The position numbers and the translations under genes were made by a program. The notes under the pieces were generated by a model. That model did not search any database, was not told where the DNA came from, and was given only the letters and a program-made list of their open reading frames with translations. DNA of 64,000 bases from Pseudohongiella spirulinae (GTDB lineage: Bacteria > Pseudomonadota > Gammaproteobacteria > Pseudomonadales > Pseudohongiellaceae), in contig NZ_CP013189.1 of NCBI RefSeq assembly GCF_001444425.1, positions 1,488,001 through 1,552,000 of the forward strand, given 5' to 3'. How positions within the stretch are numbered: position 1 is the stretch's first letter; the number at the start of each line of letters is the position of its first letter. Below are positions 42,672-52,633 of the stretch, piece after piece.

Positions 42672-43427
42672 ATGAACAACACGGATGGTAACGAGCCGGC
42701 AACCGTAGGCCTGCCAAGGCATATAGCAGTAATCATGGACGGCAATAATCGTTGGGCACGTGCCCGCGGAGAGCGTGGTGCAACAGGTCACCGGATGGGG
42801 GCTGAAGTGGCGCGTGATCTGGTCTTTTCATGCGCAGATAAAGGGATTGAATACCTGACTCTGTTTGCGTTCAGCAGCGAAAATTGGCTGCGGCCCAAAA
42901 AGGAAGTTCTGGGGCTGATGGCGTTATTTCTCAGTGTTCTGCAACGCCAGGAAATTCAGATGATGCACAAGCGTAATGTGCGCCTGAAATTCATTGGTAA
43001 CAGATCCTCGTTTTCGCCTCGACTGCAAAAACACATGCGGGATGTGGAAGAGCTGACGCGGGATAATACGGGTCTGGTTGTCACTGTGGCGGCTGATTAC
43101 GGCGGGCGCTGGGATATCGCACAGGCTGCCGCAGCCATTGCTGAAGCTGTTAAACAGGGACAGATTGACTCTGCAATGATAGATGTCGATACCCTCCAGC
43201 AATACATATCTATGAGCGATACCCCCGATCCTGATTTATGTATTCGTACGGGTGGCGAACAACGTATCAGTAATTTTCTGTTGTGGCAGTTTGCTTATAC
43301 TGAGCTGTATTTCACTGAATGTTACTGGCCTGATTTCGATCAGCAACAGTTTGAGCTGGCTTTGGAAGACTTCAGAGGGCGAAAGCGGCGCTTCGGTCGT
43401 GAATCAGGAACAGATGAGAGGCCTTAA
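42672..43427 (+). CDS. uppS: Undecaprenyl diphosphate synthase
   Basis: A 251-residue cis-prenyltransferase that builds the C55 carrier lipid for peptidoglycan and O-antigen from FPP and IPP. HIAVIMDGNNRWARARG carries the catalytic Asp, FAFSSENWLRP the next conserved block, and DLCIRTGGEQRISNFLLWQ the C-terminal signature. It starts 20 bases after frr, and its stop is directly followed by the TTG start of cdsA. Confidence 0.97.
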   Translation: MNNTDGNEPATVGLPRHIAVIMDGNNRWARARGERGATGHRMGAEVARDLVFSCADKGIEYLTLFAFSSENWLRPKKEVLGLMALFLSVLQRQEIQMMHKRNVRLKFIGNRSSFSPRLQKHMRDVEELTRDNTGLVVTVAADYGGRWDIAQAAAAIAEAVKQGQIDSAMIDVDTLQQYISMSDTPDPDLCIRTGGEQRISNFLLWQFAYTELYFTECYWPDFDQQQFELALEDFRGRKRRFGRESGTDERP

Positions 43428-44288
43428 TTGTTAAGACAGCGTGTACTGACAGCGGTCGGTCTATTGCTTGTGTTGTATGCCGGTACAGCCTGGCTGCCGT
43501 TGCCTTATTTTGGAGGGTTTCTGAGCCTGATTTTACTCCCCGCACTCTGGGAGTGGGGGCGATTGATGGGGCTCAATGGTCTGCGTCAACAGGCTGCCTG
43601 GATGTTGTCTTTTACTTTCTTGCTGTCAGCTTTGCTCTGGATTCTGTATCAGGCGCCGGAGCCGCCGGATAAGCGGCTGATAGGCGCGATCATGCTGCTG
43701 GCAGCGATGTTCTGGCTGTGGGTGTTCATGATGATCCGCCAGTTTCCGGCCGGTGGTGAACACTGGCAGGCTCAATGGAAAATGGCTGCAATGGGGTTGA
43801 TGTGTCTGTTGCCTGCCTGGGTTGGTTTGTATTACCTGAAAAGTGTCGCTGACTCGGGCATTCTGGTACTTATGCTGGTGGCACTGGTCAGTGTGGTTGA
43901 TATCGGTGCTTTTTTCACCGGCCGTGCCTGGGGTAACAAAAAACTTGCGCCGGTGCTGAGCCCCAAGAAGTCATGGGCCGGATTCTGGGGTGGACTGGGC
44001 AGTTGTCTGGCGGCCAGCGTTGTACTTCTTTTTCTGGTTCAACGCCAATATCCCCTATCCATTGAGCTGTGGATACTATTGTTGTGTTTTTCTGTGCTGC
44101 TGGCAGCGATGTCTGTTGTTGGTGATCTGTTCGAAAGCATGCTCAAGCGGCATCGAGGCGTCAAAGATAGTGGGCGGAGTCTTCCCGGTCACGGCGGCGT
44201 GCTGGATCGTATTGATAGTCTGTTGGCTGCAACACCGGTTTTTGTTCTGGCTTTAATCGTGTTGCAGAGTATGCCGGGGGTAGTTTGA
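43428..44288 (+). CDS. cdsA: Phosphatidate cytidylyltransferase
   Basis: A 286-residue inner-membrane enzyme that makes CDP-diacylglycerol from phosphatidate and CTP for phospholipid synthesis. It has about eight hydrophobic segments, and the C-terminal signature SMLKRHRGVKDSGRSLPGHG matches the family pattern including the catalytic K-D. The frame starts with TTG directly after the uppS stop. MLRQRV matches the usual N-terminus, and no ATG is available nearby. GAGAGG lies upstream. Confidence 0.95.
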   Translation: MLRQRVLTAVGLLLVLYAGTAWLPLPYFGGFLSLILLPALWEWGRLMGLNGLRQQAAWMLSFTFLLSALLWILYQAPEPPDKRLIGAIMLLAAMFWLWVFMMIRQFPAGGEHWQAQWKMAAMGLMCLLPAWVGLYYLKSVADSGILVLMLVALVSVVDIGAFFTGRAWGNKKLAPVLSPKKSWAGFWGGLGSCLAASVVLLFLVQRQYPLSIELWILLLCFSVLLAAMSVVGDLFESMLKRHRGVKDSGRSLPGHGGVLDRIDSLLAATPVFVLALIVLQSMPGVV

Positions 44289-45496
44289 AAATCACAGCAA
44301 GGCGGATCACTGTATTGGGTTCAACCGGCTCCGTTGGCCTTAGTACGCTCGACGTATTGAGACGTCAGCAGAGTATATCTGTGTATGCGCTTGGAGCTGG
44401 CAGTAATTGGCGGTTGATGCTTGAGCAGTGTCGGGAGTTTCGTCCCGAGATCGTGGTGATGGAAGATCTAATGGCTGCAGAGCAGCTGGCGGCCGCCTTG
44501 AAACACGAGAAGCTTGATGTGCAGGTTGGCACCGGCCAGACGGCTTTGTGTGAAATAGCCAGTGCCAGCGAGGTCTCTATTGTTATGGCTGCTATAGTTG
44601 GCGCAGCGGGTCTGCCGTCGGCTCTGGCCGCGGTAATGTCAGGCAAAACCGTTCTGCTGGCCAATAAAGAATCGTTGGTAATGGCTGGCAGGCTTTTCAC
44701 CCAGGCTGCCAAAGACAGCGGTGCGACCGTGTTACCCATTGACAGCGAACATAACGCGATATTTCAGTGTCTGCCGCTTCGCGGTCAACAGAGTAATGAC
44801 CAGATTGCCCCATCAGGCGTTCGCAAAGTCGTACTGACCGCTTCTGGTGGACCTTTTTTGCATGCTTCGCCTGACCAGTTGTTGTCGGTTACTCCTGAGC
44901 AGGCCTGCAGGCATCCCAACTGGTCGATGGGACAAAAGATTTCAGTCGATTCGGCAAGCATGATGAATAAAGGGCTGGAGTTTATCGAGGCTTGTTATCT
45001 GTTTGATCTGAACCCGGATCAGGTAAAGGTGCTGATTCATCCCCAAAGTATCGTTCATTCAATGGTCGAGTATATAGATGGCTCTGTGCTCGCTCAGTTA
45101 GGAAGCCCTGACATGAGAGTGCCAATTGCGCATGCGCTTGCCTGGCCTGAGCGCATTGAATCGGGTGCCTCGTTTCTGGATCTTGCTGCCAGTCCTGATC
45201 TGCAGTTTATGGAGCCCGATATGGAGCGTTTTCCGTGTCTGGAACTTGCGATTGCTGCCGCCAGAGCAGGCGGGCATGCGCCGGTGGTGTTAAACGCGGC
45301 CAACGAGATAGCTGTGGCCGGTTTTCTCGAAAGAAAACTCGGTTTTTTGCAGATCCCACAGATCGTCGAAAAGTGCCTTGAGCAAATAAGTTGTCCTGAA
45401 CCGGTCTCTATGGATATGATTCTGGAAGTTGATCGTCAGGCCAGAGCGATGGCGGAAGATATGATTCTGGGTTTCAGGCCTGGAAGTTGGTGTTAG
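44285..45496 (+). CDS. dxr: 1-deoxy-D-xylulose 5-phosphate reductoisomerase
   Basis: A 403-residue NADPH enzyme forming 2-C-methylerythritol 4-phosphate in the non-mevalonate isoprenoid pathway. TVLGSTGSVGLSTLDV binds NADPH, ANKESLVMAG and PIDSEHNAIFQCL include metal and substrate residues, and SVDSASMMNKGLEFIEA is the other active-site block. The start is TTG, overlapping the cdsA stop (TTGA). The next residues KITARRITVLGSTG fit the family N-terminus, so coupling to cdsA translation is likely. Confidence 0.96.
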   Translation: MKITARRITVLGSTGSVGLSTLDVLRRQQSISVYALGAGSNWRLMLEQCREFRPEIVVMEDLMAAEQLAAALKHEKLDVQVGTGQTALCEIASASEVSIVMAAIVGAAGLPSALAAVMSGKTVLLANKESLVMAGRLFTQAAKDSGATVLPIDSEHNAIFQCLPLRGQQSNDQIAPSGVRKVVLTASGGPFLHASPDQLLSVTPEQACRHPNWSMGQKISVDSASMMNKGLEFIEACYLFDLNPDQVKVLIHPQSIVHSMVEYIDGSVLAQLGSPDMRVPIAHALAWPERIESGASFLDLAASPDLQFMEPDMERFPCLELAIAAARAGGHAPVVLNAANEIAVAGFLERKLGFLQIPQIVEKCLEQISCPEPVSMDMILEVDRQARAMAEDMILGFRPGSWC

Positions 45497-45522
45497 TGGC
45501 CGTGTTCAGACAGGTGTAGTTT

Positions 45523-46914
45523 ATGTTGCAGACAGTAATTCTGAATATCCTGGCATTAATAGTCACACTGGGTATTCTGGTGACAATTCATGAATTCGGT
45601 CACTTCTGGGTTGCCAGGCGCTGCGGTGTGAAAGTGCTGAGATTTTCGATCGGTTTTGGCAAGGCTGTCAAAAGTTGGAGAGGCAGGGACGGTACTGAAT
45701 ATGTGATAGCCCCCATCCCTTTGGGTGGTTACGTCAAAATGCTGGGCCAGGATGATACGGACACCTCGGCTGGCAGCTCCATTCCTGACGATGAACGCGA
45801 CAAGGCTTTTAACTTCAAGCCGTTGTGGCAGAGATTTGCCATTGTTGCTGCAGGTCCATTGGCCAATTTTCTACTGGCTATCGTGGTGTTCTGGGTAATC
45901 AACGTCACCTATGGTCTTAAAGGTATTGCACCGGTTATCGCGGATGTAAGAGAAGACTCGGTAGCCTGGTATGCGGGATTACAGGCTGGTGATGAGATTG
46001 TCGCGGTTGATGGTGAGCCGGTAGATATCTGGCAGCAGGTAACAATGCAGTTACTTAATCGACTGGGGGAAACCGGTGCGATTACGCTGACAGTGATACC
46101 GGAGAGCCAGACTGAGGCGGTAGATTACTCCCTGCCGGTCAGCAATTGGCTGTCCAGTCAGGCTGAACCAGACCCTATGCGGGATCTTGGTCTGGTGCAG
46201 TTTCGAATTCCCGCAGTGATTGGCACTGTTGTGCCGGGTGGCAGTGCCGAGGCGTCAGGACTACAGCCGGGCGATCGTATCGTGTCCGTTAATAATACGG
46301 CCGTACAGGGGTGGATGCAGTGGGTTGAAATCATCCGGGCTTCTGCGGAACTGCCACTGGATGTTGTTGTCCAACGCGAGTCGGATCAAGTACGGTTGCA
46401 GGTGATTCCAGGCATCAGCAATCTGGCTGATGGTACAACGATTGGTATGATCGGCGCAGGTGTCCAGCCATTTGACTTGTTTGCCAGTCTGCCACCGGAA
46501 ATGCGCAGGGATGTCACTTATAATCCGCTGTCGGCGCTGCCGGCTGCGATCCAGGAGACATGGGAAAAGTCGGTTTTTGTACTTGATTCAATCAAGAAGA
46601 TGCTGGTCGGCCTGATATCAGTCAAGAATATAAACGGGCCTATCACTATCGCTCAGGTCGCTGGTGAGACTGCCAGCTATGGTCTGGAAGTATATCTGGG
46701 TTTTCTGGCGATACTGAGTATCAGTCTGGGCGTGTTGAATTTGCTGCCAATTCCGGTGTTGGATGGAGGGCATTTGTTGTATTACACCATAGAGGCTATC
46801 ATACGGCGTCCTGTTCCCGAGCGGATTCAGGCCATGGGTCTGCAACTCGGCCTGGTAATTATCGGCGGCATCATGGTGTTGGCCTTTTATAACGATGTCA
46901 GTCGGCTGCTTTAA
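45523..46914 (+). CDS. rseP: Site-2 zinc metalloprotease RseP
   Basis: A 463-residue inner-membrane protease that makes the second cut in RseA to release sigma-E and also clears signal peptide remnants. The zinc site HEFGH is in the first membrane helix, and NLLPIPVLDGGHLLYY is the second conserved intramembrane motif. Two PDZ domains lie between (about 115-200 and 215-305), with GLQAGDEIVAVDG and GLQPGDRIVSVNN. The length and topology match E. coli RseP. It precedes bamA, whose product is part of the sigma-E stress circuit. Confidence 0.97.
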   Translation: MLQTVILNILALIVTLGILVTIHEFGHFWVARRCGVKVLRFSIGFGKAVKSWRGRDGTEYVIAPIPLGGYVKMLGQDDTDTSAGSSIPDDERDKAFNFKPLWQRFAIVAAGPLANFLLAIVVFWVINVTYGLKGIAPVIADVREDSVAWYAGLQAGDEIVAVDGEPVDIWQQVTMQLLNRLGETGAITLTVIPESQTEAVDYSLPVSNWLSSQAEPDPMRDLGLVQFRIPAVIGTVVPGGSAEASGLQPGDRIVSVNNTAVQGWMQWVEIIRASAELPLDVVVQRESDQVRLQVIPGISNLADGTTIGMIGAGVQPFDLFASLPPEMRRDVTYNPLSALPAAIQETWEKSVFVLDSIKKMLVGLISVKNINGPITIAQVAGETASYGLEVYLGFLAILSISLGVLNLLPIPVLDGGHLLYYTIEAIIRRPVPERIQAMGLQLGLVIIGGIMVLAFYNDVSRLL

Positions 46915-46977
46915 GAGACTAAGCCTGCCTCTGGACCTTACAAATTTCAAGAATAAGACCGGAATTGTCAGAACTTC

Positions 46978-49689
46978 ATGATTAGAATTTGCCGCAGTGT
47001 TTTGTTGAGCAGCGCCCTGGCGGGTACTGCTGCAATGGCGATCAGCCTTCCTACGTTCGCTCAAAGCCAGCAACAGAGTTTCGAGATTACCGATATCCGT
47101 ATTGATGGCCTGCAGAGGATATCGCCAGGCGTCATGTTCAGTCTGCTTCCGGTGAGCATCGGTGACGAGTTTCGCCCCGGAATGGCTGCAGAAGTAATAC
47201 GGTCCATTACCGAGTCCCAGTATTTCGAAGAAGTGGAAGTCGCCCGTGAAGACGGCGTGATACTCATTACAGTGCTGGAACGCCCCTCAGTCAGTGAGAT
47301 TAATATTTCAGGTAACCGGGTACTTCAGACAGAGGATATTCTGAACAATATGGCATCAGCCGAGATTGTTGAAGGCGGTATTTTTACCCGCTCAACACTT
47401 GAAGCGATTCGTCAGGGTATTCAGGAAGTTTATTCATCCCGGGGTCGATATGGCACGACGGTTGATATTGAAGTGACAGAGCAGCCCAGAAATCGGGTAG
47501 CCATTGATATGACGGTCAACGAAGGCCAGGAGAGCCGTATCCGCAACGTTAACCTGGTTGGCAATAACGAATATGACAGTGATGAGCTGCTGGATTTGAT
47601 GGATCTGGGAGTAAAGCCGTGGTATCTGCCTTTCAGCGGTCGCGACAAGTATTCGCGTGAACAATTGGAAGGCGATCTTGAACGTATTACCTCGTACTAT
47701 CTGGACAGTGGCTTCGCGCGCTTCAACATCGACTCGACGCCTGTTTCAGTAACCCCGGATAATGAAAACATTTATATCACTATTAATGTGAACGAGGGCC
47801 AGCAATATCAGGTCAGCCGTGTCGACCTGGTTGGTGATCTGGTTAATGCCGAAGCTCTATTAAGGGCCTACACGCTGGTTGGACCCGGTCAGACTTACTC
47901 GCAGGCGCTGATTACTGCCAGTGAAGAGTATATGACGCAAATCCTGGGTAACCTTGGTTATGCCTTCGCTAATGTTGAAGGTGTACCGGAAGTCAATGAT
48001 GACGATCAAACAGTCGAAGTGATCTTTTACGTTGAACCTGGCGCCCGGACATATGTTAACCGCATCAGCTATCGAGGCAATGTGTCCACGGCAGACGATG
48101 TACTGCGACGTGAAATGCGCCAGCTGGAAAGTGCACCTGCCTCCAGTCAACAGATAGAATTGTCAAAAATACGCCTGGAGCGGCTTGGTTATTTCTCGAC
48201 GGTAGAGGTACAAAACGTTGAGGTACCAGGCACAACGGATCAAATTGATGTGGAATTTGACGTTGAAGAGCAGAATTTCGGCAGCATTTCGTTCAGTGTC
48301 GGTTCTGGTGGTGGTGGTGACTGGTTTATCGCCACCGATCTGCAGGCGGAAAATTTTCTGGGTACCGGTCGTACCGTGTCCGTGGGGCTTAACCGCAGCT
48401 ATTTCAGCTCCAGCGCTCGCTTCAGCTATGTCGATCCATATTACACGCCCGATGGTGTGAGCCGCGGATTTAGCCTGTTCGCCCAGAAGCAGGATTCCTT
48501 CCAGAACGTTGCCAGCTTTTCTACGACTTCCTATGGCGGCTCGCTCAGCTTTAGCTATCCTATTAACGAGATTCAGCAAATTGGCTACACGGTGGGTTAC
48601 AGTCATACTGAGTTGACTTCAGGTTCCGGTTTCTCGGTTCAGGAAATCGAGGCGTCGCCTCGCTTACTGACTAATGTTGACAGGTATATTATCGAGCCTG
48701 CCATTCTGAACCCCTGGGAAGGACCTGTTCGCGATGCGGTCACTCGCAGTGTGTCAGATTTGTCGTCTGAGTTCCTGAATCAGGGCACGGATCCGGGTTT
48801 CATTGATAAGTATGGCCGCTCGTTTGATAACTTCACGATTACAACCAACTGGATCAGAAATACTCTGAATCGGGGACAATTGGCTACCCGAGGCAGTTTT
48901 CAGCAGGCATCTGCCGAGGTGACCTTGCCCGGCAGTGACCTGGAATACTACCGACTCAGTTATAACACCCAATATTACCGACCTATTTATGGCAATAGCT
49001 GGGTGTTTCACGTGCGAACCAATCTTGGTTTTGGCGATGGCTACGGGGACACAAAAGAGTTGCCGTTTTTCCAGAACTATTTTGCTGGCGGGCTAGCCTA
49101 TAATGGCGTGGTTAGAGGGTTTGAAGAGAACAGCCTGGGGCCGCGGAGTACACCTCCTGTGCAGTACCGGACAGACTTCACCAATCTTGCCCGTGACGAG
49201 AACGGTGTGATTCGGGTCAATGAAGCTGGCGTGGCCGCTGGTTATGACGGTAGCCGTGGTTATCTGACAGTGCCGGTTTTTGATCAGAATGGTCAGCCTG
49301 TGCTGGATGAGAATGGCTTGCAGCAGGTTCAGCTTGCGACCGAGACTTTTGATATTTATGGTGACCGTAACAATTTTGGCGGAAATCTTCTGACAACTGC
49401 ATCTTTTGAGTTGCTTTTCCCGATGCCGTTTGTTCAGGATCGCGGACAAATCAGGTCGAGCTTCTTTGTTGATGTTGGCAGTGTTTTCTCAACGGACTGC
49501 ACGTTGCGACAGCAGCGCTTCAATAGCTGCAGCGATTTTGACGTGGGTCAGTTGCGTTATTCAGTGGGTGTGGGTGTGACTTATTTGTCTCCTTTTGGTC
49601 CATTGACGTTTTATCTTGCCAAACCATTCAGCAGAGACGAACGTGATCAGACCAAAAGTTTTGACTTTACCATTGGAGCAGGATTCTGA
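46978..49689 (+). CDS. bamA: Outer membrane protein assembly factor BamA
   Basis: The central component of the BAM machine that folds beta-barrel proteins into the outer membrane. The 903-residue precursor has a signal peptide ending LPTFAQ, five POTRA domains at about 30-430, and an Omp85 barrel ending in Phe (DFTIGAGF). The loop-6 VRGF motif is present (YNGVVRGFEENSLGP). The protein is about 90 residues longer than the E. coli one; much of the excess is in surface loops, including an extended segment after VRGF with DENG-type repeats. It lies between rseP and skp in the conserved order. Confidence 0.97.
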   Translation: MIRICRSVLLSSALAGTAAMAISLPTFAQSQQQSFEITDIRIDGLQRISPGVMFSLLPVSIGDEFRPGMAAEVIRSITESQYFEEVEVAREDGVILITVLERPSVSEINISGNRVLQTEDILNNMASAEIVEGGIFTRSTLEAIRQGIQEVYSSRGRYGTTVDIEVTEQPRNRVAIDMTVNEGQESRIRNVNLVGNNEYDSDELLDLMDLGVKPWYLPFSGRDKYSREQLEGDLERITSYYLDSGFARFNIDSTPVSVTPDNENIYITINVNEGQQYQVSRVDLVGDLVNAEALLRAYTLVGPGQTYSQALITASEEYMTQILGNLGYAFANVEGVPEVNDDDQTVEVIFYVEPGARTYVNRISYRGNVSTADDVLRREMRQLESAPASSQQIELSKIRLERLGYFSTVEVQNVEVPGTTDQIDVEFDVEEQNFGSISFSVGSGGGGDWFIATDLQAENFLGTGRTVSVGLNRSYFSSSARFSYVDPYYTPDGVSRGFSLFAQKQDSFQNVASFSTTSYGGSLSFSYPINEIQQIGYTVGYSHTELTSGSGFSVQEIEASPRLLTNVDRYIIEPAILNPWEGPVRDAVTRSVSDLSSEFLNQGTDPGFIDKYGRSFDNFTITTNWIRNTLNRGQLATRGSFQQASAEVTLPGSDLEYYRLSYNTQYYRPIYGNSWVFHVRTNLGFGDGYGDTKELPFFQNYFAGGLAYNGVVRGFEENSLGPRSTPPVQYRTDFTNLARDENGVIRVNEAGVAAGYDGSRGYLTVPVFDQNGQPVLDENGLQQVQLATETFDIYGDRNNFGGNLLTTASFELLFPMPFVQDRGQIRSSFFVDVGSVFSTDCTLRQQRFNSCSDFDVGQLRYSVGVGVTYLSPFGPLTFYLAKPFSRDERDQTKSFDFTIGAGF

Positions 49690-49695
49690 TCACAG

Positions 49696-49704
49696 TGTTA
49701 TAAT
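49696..49704 (+). promoter_or_regulatory. Extended -10 promoter upstream of skp
   Basis: TGTTATAAT followed by GCGCGA is a perfect -10 with a TGn extension and GC-rich discriminator, 65 bases before the skp ATG. It may give skp and the lpx genes a supply independent of bamA transcription. The -35 is weak. Confidence 0.45.
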
Positions 49705-49769
49705 GCGCGACCGGTCGGTCGGCCGGGGAAAAGTCACAGTTTAAATGCTTAAGCAATAGGGTGAGTATA

Positions 49770-50279
49770 ATGAAAAAGATGATGATACTGGTCGCAATGT
49801 GGTTGCTGGCAAGCAGCAGCGTATGGGCTCAGTCGCAGCCCGTTATAGGTATCATTAACCTGGAGCAGGCGCTGTTTAATACTGACGCCGCCCGTGCGCT
49901 GGAAGAAAACACCCGTAGTCAATTCCGTACTGATGAAGAGCGGCTTGAGCGGCTTAATGGCGAATTGCGCGAAATCATCGAGCGAGCTCAGCGCGACGAG
50001 TCCATCATGAGCGAAGATGAGCTTCGTCAATTGAATTCCGATGCCGAAGAAAAACAGGTGCAGATGCAGGTTATCGCCGAGCGACTGCAGAATGCCTGGA
50101 ACCAGCGCCAGCAGCAATTTATTGAAAGTCAGCGCCAGTTCCTGGGACAGGCTATTGAAGCTGTAGTTCAGGAAGGCAGCTATGACATTGTTCTTAACGC
50201 TGAAGCCGTTGCCTATTTTAACAACAGTTTTGATATCACCGCGCTGGTCACTGCCAAACTGAACGAATTGGCTCGCTGA
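49770..50279 (+). CDS. skp: Periplasmic chaperone OmpH/Skp
   Basis: A 169-residue exported chaperone that holds unfolded outer membrane proteins on the way to BamA. The signal peptide MKKMMILVAMWLLASSSVWA is followed by a short beta segment (PVIGIINLEQALF) and long Glu/Gln/Arg-rich helices that form the coiled-coil tentacles. I chose the ATG at 49770 with AGGGTGA upstream. A GTG nine bases earlier is inside that ribosome binding site. Confidence 0.93.
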   Translation: MKKMMILVAMWLLASSSVWAQSQPVIGIINLEQALFNTDAARALEENTRSQFRTDEERLERLNGELREIIERAQRDESIMSEDELRQLNSDAEEKQVQMQVIAERLQNAWNQRQQQFIESQRQFLGQAIEAVVQEGSYDIVLNAEAVAYFNNSFDITALVTAKLNELAR

Positions 50280-50297
50280 TCGTCCGGTTTAGCGGTA

Positions 50298-51347
50298 ATG
50301 GCATCCATTACGCTGGCTGAACTGGCGCAGAACCTGGGCCTGGCTCTTAACGAGGCAGGCCACAAAGCCTCAGAGCTGCAGGTCGTTGGTCTTGCTACCC
50401 TGGCCAGCGCTGGCCAGGGCCAGTTGAGCTTTCTGTCTAATCCGAAATATGCCAGTCAATTGCCGCGGTCTAATGCCTCTGCTTTTATCGTTACCCCGGA
50501 GATCGGAGAACAGCTGGATAAACCCTGCCTGTTGTCCGAATCACCCTATCTTGCGTATGCCCACGCATCTCAATTGTTCGCTGGTCTGAGGGTTGTTAAC
50601 ACAGACGAAAGTGCATTAACAGGTGTTCATCCCTCAGCCGTTATCAGTGCTGAGGCCTGTATTGGCGATCATGTCCGAATCGGGCCGCACGCTGTCATTG
50701 AAAGTGGAGTGGTGATCGGCTCTCATTGTTCAATTGGAGCCGGGGTATCAATCGGCGCGAATGCTGTGCTGGGTGATTATTGTCGACTTAATGCCAATGT
50801 TGTGCTTTATGATTCTGTGCACATTGGTGATCGTGTCACAATCCACAGTGGTTCGGTGATCGGTGCTGACGGTTTCGGATATGCATTCGATGGGCAGAAA
50901 TCAGTAAAAATCGCGCAGTTGGGATCGGTGTTCATCGGCTCTGACGTTGAAATCGGCGCTGGTACAACGATTGATCGCGGCGCTCTTGATGACACCCGCA
51001 TAGGCAACGGGGTAAAAATTGATAATCAGGTTCAGATTGGTCATAACTGCACTGTCGGTGACCACACTGTGATTTGCGGTTGCACGGCTTTGGCCGGCAG
51101 CACTCATGTCGGCAGGTACTGTCTGATCGGTGGTGGTGTTGGCATTACCGGGCATCTCAGCATTGTGGATAAGGTCAGTATAAGTGCAATGAGCATGGTA
51201 TCTAAATCCATAGATAAACCCGGCGTTTATGCTTCGGGTGCGTTGGTGCAGGAGAGCACGCAATGGCGCCGTAACGCTGTGGCTCTTACAAAATTGGCTG
51301 GGCTGTCGAAAACAGTGCGACAAATTGAAAAGCGCCTGACTGAATGA
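50298..51347 (+). CDS. lpxD: UDP-3-O-(3-hydroxyacyl)glucosamine N-acyltransferase
   Basis: A 349-residue trimeric enzyme that adds the second acyl chain in lipid A synthesis. The N-terminal uridine-binding domain (1-100) includes [14 protein letters not shown] left-handed beta-helix of hexapeptide repeats follows from about 105 to 315. The likely catalytic base is His249 ([10 protein letters not shown]), matching His239 of E. coli. The C-terminus ends in a short helix. The stop is close to the fabZ start, and an upstream fabZ ATG even overlaps it. Confidence 0.97.
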   Translation: MASITLAELAQNLGLALNEAGHKASELQVVGLATLASAGQGQLSFLSNPKYASQLPRSNASAFIVTPEIGEQLDKPCLLSESPYLAYAHASQLFAGLRVVNTDESALTGVHPSAVISAEACIGDHVRIGPHAVIESGVVIGSHCSIGAGVSIGANAVLGDYCRLNANVVLYDSVHIGDRVTIHSGSVIGADGFGYAFDGQKSVKIAQLGSVFIGSDVEIGAGTTIDRGALDDTRIGNGVKIDNQVQIGHNCTVGDHTVICGCTALAGSTHVGRYCLIGGGVGITGHLSIVDKVSISAMSMVSKSIDKPGVYASGALVQESTQWRRNAVALTKLAGLSKTVRQIEKRLTE

Positions 51348-51373
51348 CAGGCGATGAAATCGGGAAATCAGAT

Positions 51374-51817
51374 ATGATGAATGTTGAAGAAATAAAGGAA
51401 TACCTGCCGCAGCGTTATCCCTTCCTGTTGGTAGACAGGGTGGTGAGCATGGAGCTGGGTAAGTCCATTGTCGCCTATAAGAATGTGACGGTTAACGAGC
51501 CGTTTTTTAATGGCCACTTTCCGGATTATCCCATTATGCCGGGGGTGTTGATTATCGAGGCACTGGCTCAGGCTGCCGGGGTTTTGGGTTTCAAAAGTCA
51601 GGAAAAGAAACCGAAGGATGGTTACCTCTATTATTTCGTGGGTGCGGACCAGGTGCGTCTGAAGCGCCCAGTGGTGCCCGGAGATCGCCTGACACTGGAA
51701 GCAGAAATTCTGACCAGCAAACGTGGTATCTACAAGTTTCAGTGTCGCGCCTCCGTTGACGGCGAATTAGTGGGTGAAGCGCAAATTATGTGCGCAGAGA
51801 GGAAGCGTGAACAGTGA
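51374..51817 (+). CDS. fabZ: 3-hydroxyacyl-ACP dehydratase FabZ
   Basis: A 147-residue hot-dog-fold enzyme that dehydrates 3-hydroxyacyl-ACP in fatty acid elongation. The catalytic residues are His48 ([12 protein letters not shown]) and Glu62 ([11 protein letters not shown]). The N-terminus [19 protein letters not shown] is standard. I chose the ATG at 51374. Another in-frame ATG at 51344 overlaps the lpxD stop and would add ten residues; it cannot be excluded. The position between lpxD and lpxA is conserved. Confidence 0.96.
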   Translation: MMNVEEIKEYLPQRYPFLLVDRVVSMELGKSIVAYKNVTVNEPFFNGHFPDYPIMPGVLIIEALAQAAGVLGFKSQEKKPKDGYLYYFVGADQVRLKRPVVPGDRLTLEAEILTSKRGIYKFQCRASVDGELVGEAQIMCAERKREQ

Positions 51818-52584
51818 TCGACAGTCGAGCAATAATTGATCCGTCCGCACGTCTCGCGGATGACGTAACCGTAGGTCCGTGGAGCATAATTGGTCCAAAT
51901 GTAGAAATTGGTGCCGGCTGTGAGATTGCTTCACATGTTGTGATAAAGGCCAATACTCGTATGGGCAGCGGTAATCAGATTTATCAGTTTGCTTCCGTTG
52001 GCGAAGATCCGGCAGACAAAAAATTTGCTGGTGAAGATACCTGGCTGGAAATTGGTGACAACAACATCATCCGTGAAGGTTGTACCCTGCACAGGGGAAC
52101 AGGTTCCGGGGGCGGATACACCCGAATAGGCAGCGGTAATCTGATGATGGCCTATGTGCATATCGCCCATGACTGTATTGTTGGTAACAATACAGTGTTC
52201 GCCAATAATGCCGGATTGTCCGGTCATGCAGAAGTTGACGACTGGGCCATCCTGGGTGGTTTCGCCGGAGTCAATCAGTTCTTGAGAATCGGCGCTCACG
52301 CCATGGTAGGCGGAATGACCCACATTTCGCATGACGTGCCGGCCTATGTAATCGTGAGTGGCGCTCCGGCGGCGGTACGCAGTGTAAACACGGTCGGGCT
52401 TGAGCGTCGGGGTTTCGATGCAGACACAGTGCGATTGATAAGGACAGCCTTCAAGACTGTCTACAAAAAAGGACTGAGTCTGGAAGAGGCCAGGCAGCAA
52501 ATTGCAGCCATTGCTGCAGATAATCCCGCCATTGCCGTATTTCTGAAGTCGATAACCGGCTCGGCGAAAGGAATCCACCGTTAA
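51814..52584 (+). CDS. lpxA: UDP-N-acetylglucosamine acyltransferase
   Basis: A 256-residue trimer catalysing the first acylation in lipid A synthesis. Hexapeptide repeats form the left-handed helix. The catalytic His is His119 ([11 protein letters not shown]), and GAHAMVGG and LERRGFD match the family. The start codon is GTG, overlapping the fabZ stop (GTGA), so translation is coupled. AGAGGAAG precedes it. Confidence 0.96.
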   Translation: MIDSRAIIDPSARLADDVTVGPWSIIGPNVEIGAGCEIASHVVIKANTRMGSGNQIYQFASVGEDPADKKFAGEDTWLEIGDNNIIREGCTLHRGTGSGGGYTRIGSGNLMMAYVHIAHDCIVGNNTVFANNAGLSGHAEVDDWAILGGFAGVNQFLRIGAHAMVGGMTHISHDVPAYVIVSGAPAAVRSVNTVGLERRGFDADTVRLIRTAFKTVYKKGLSLEEARQQIAAIAADNPAIAVFLKSITGSAKGIHR

Positions 52585-52633
52585 TGGGCGATCAAGAGGC
52601 AAGAGCGCTTCTCTGACAACCAACAGGTAAATC

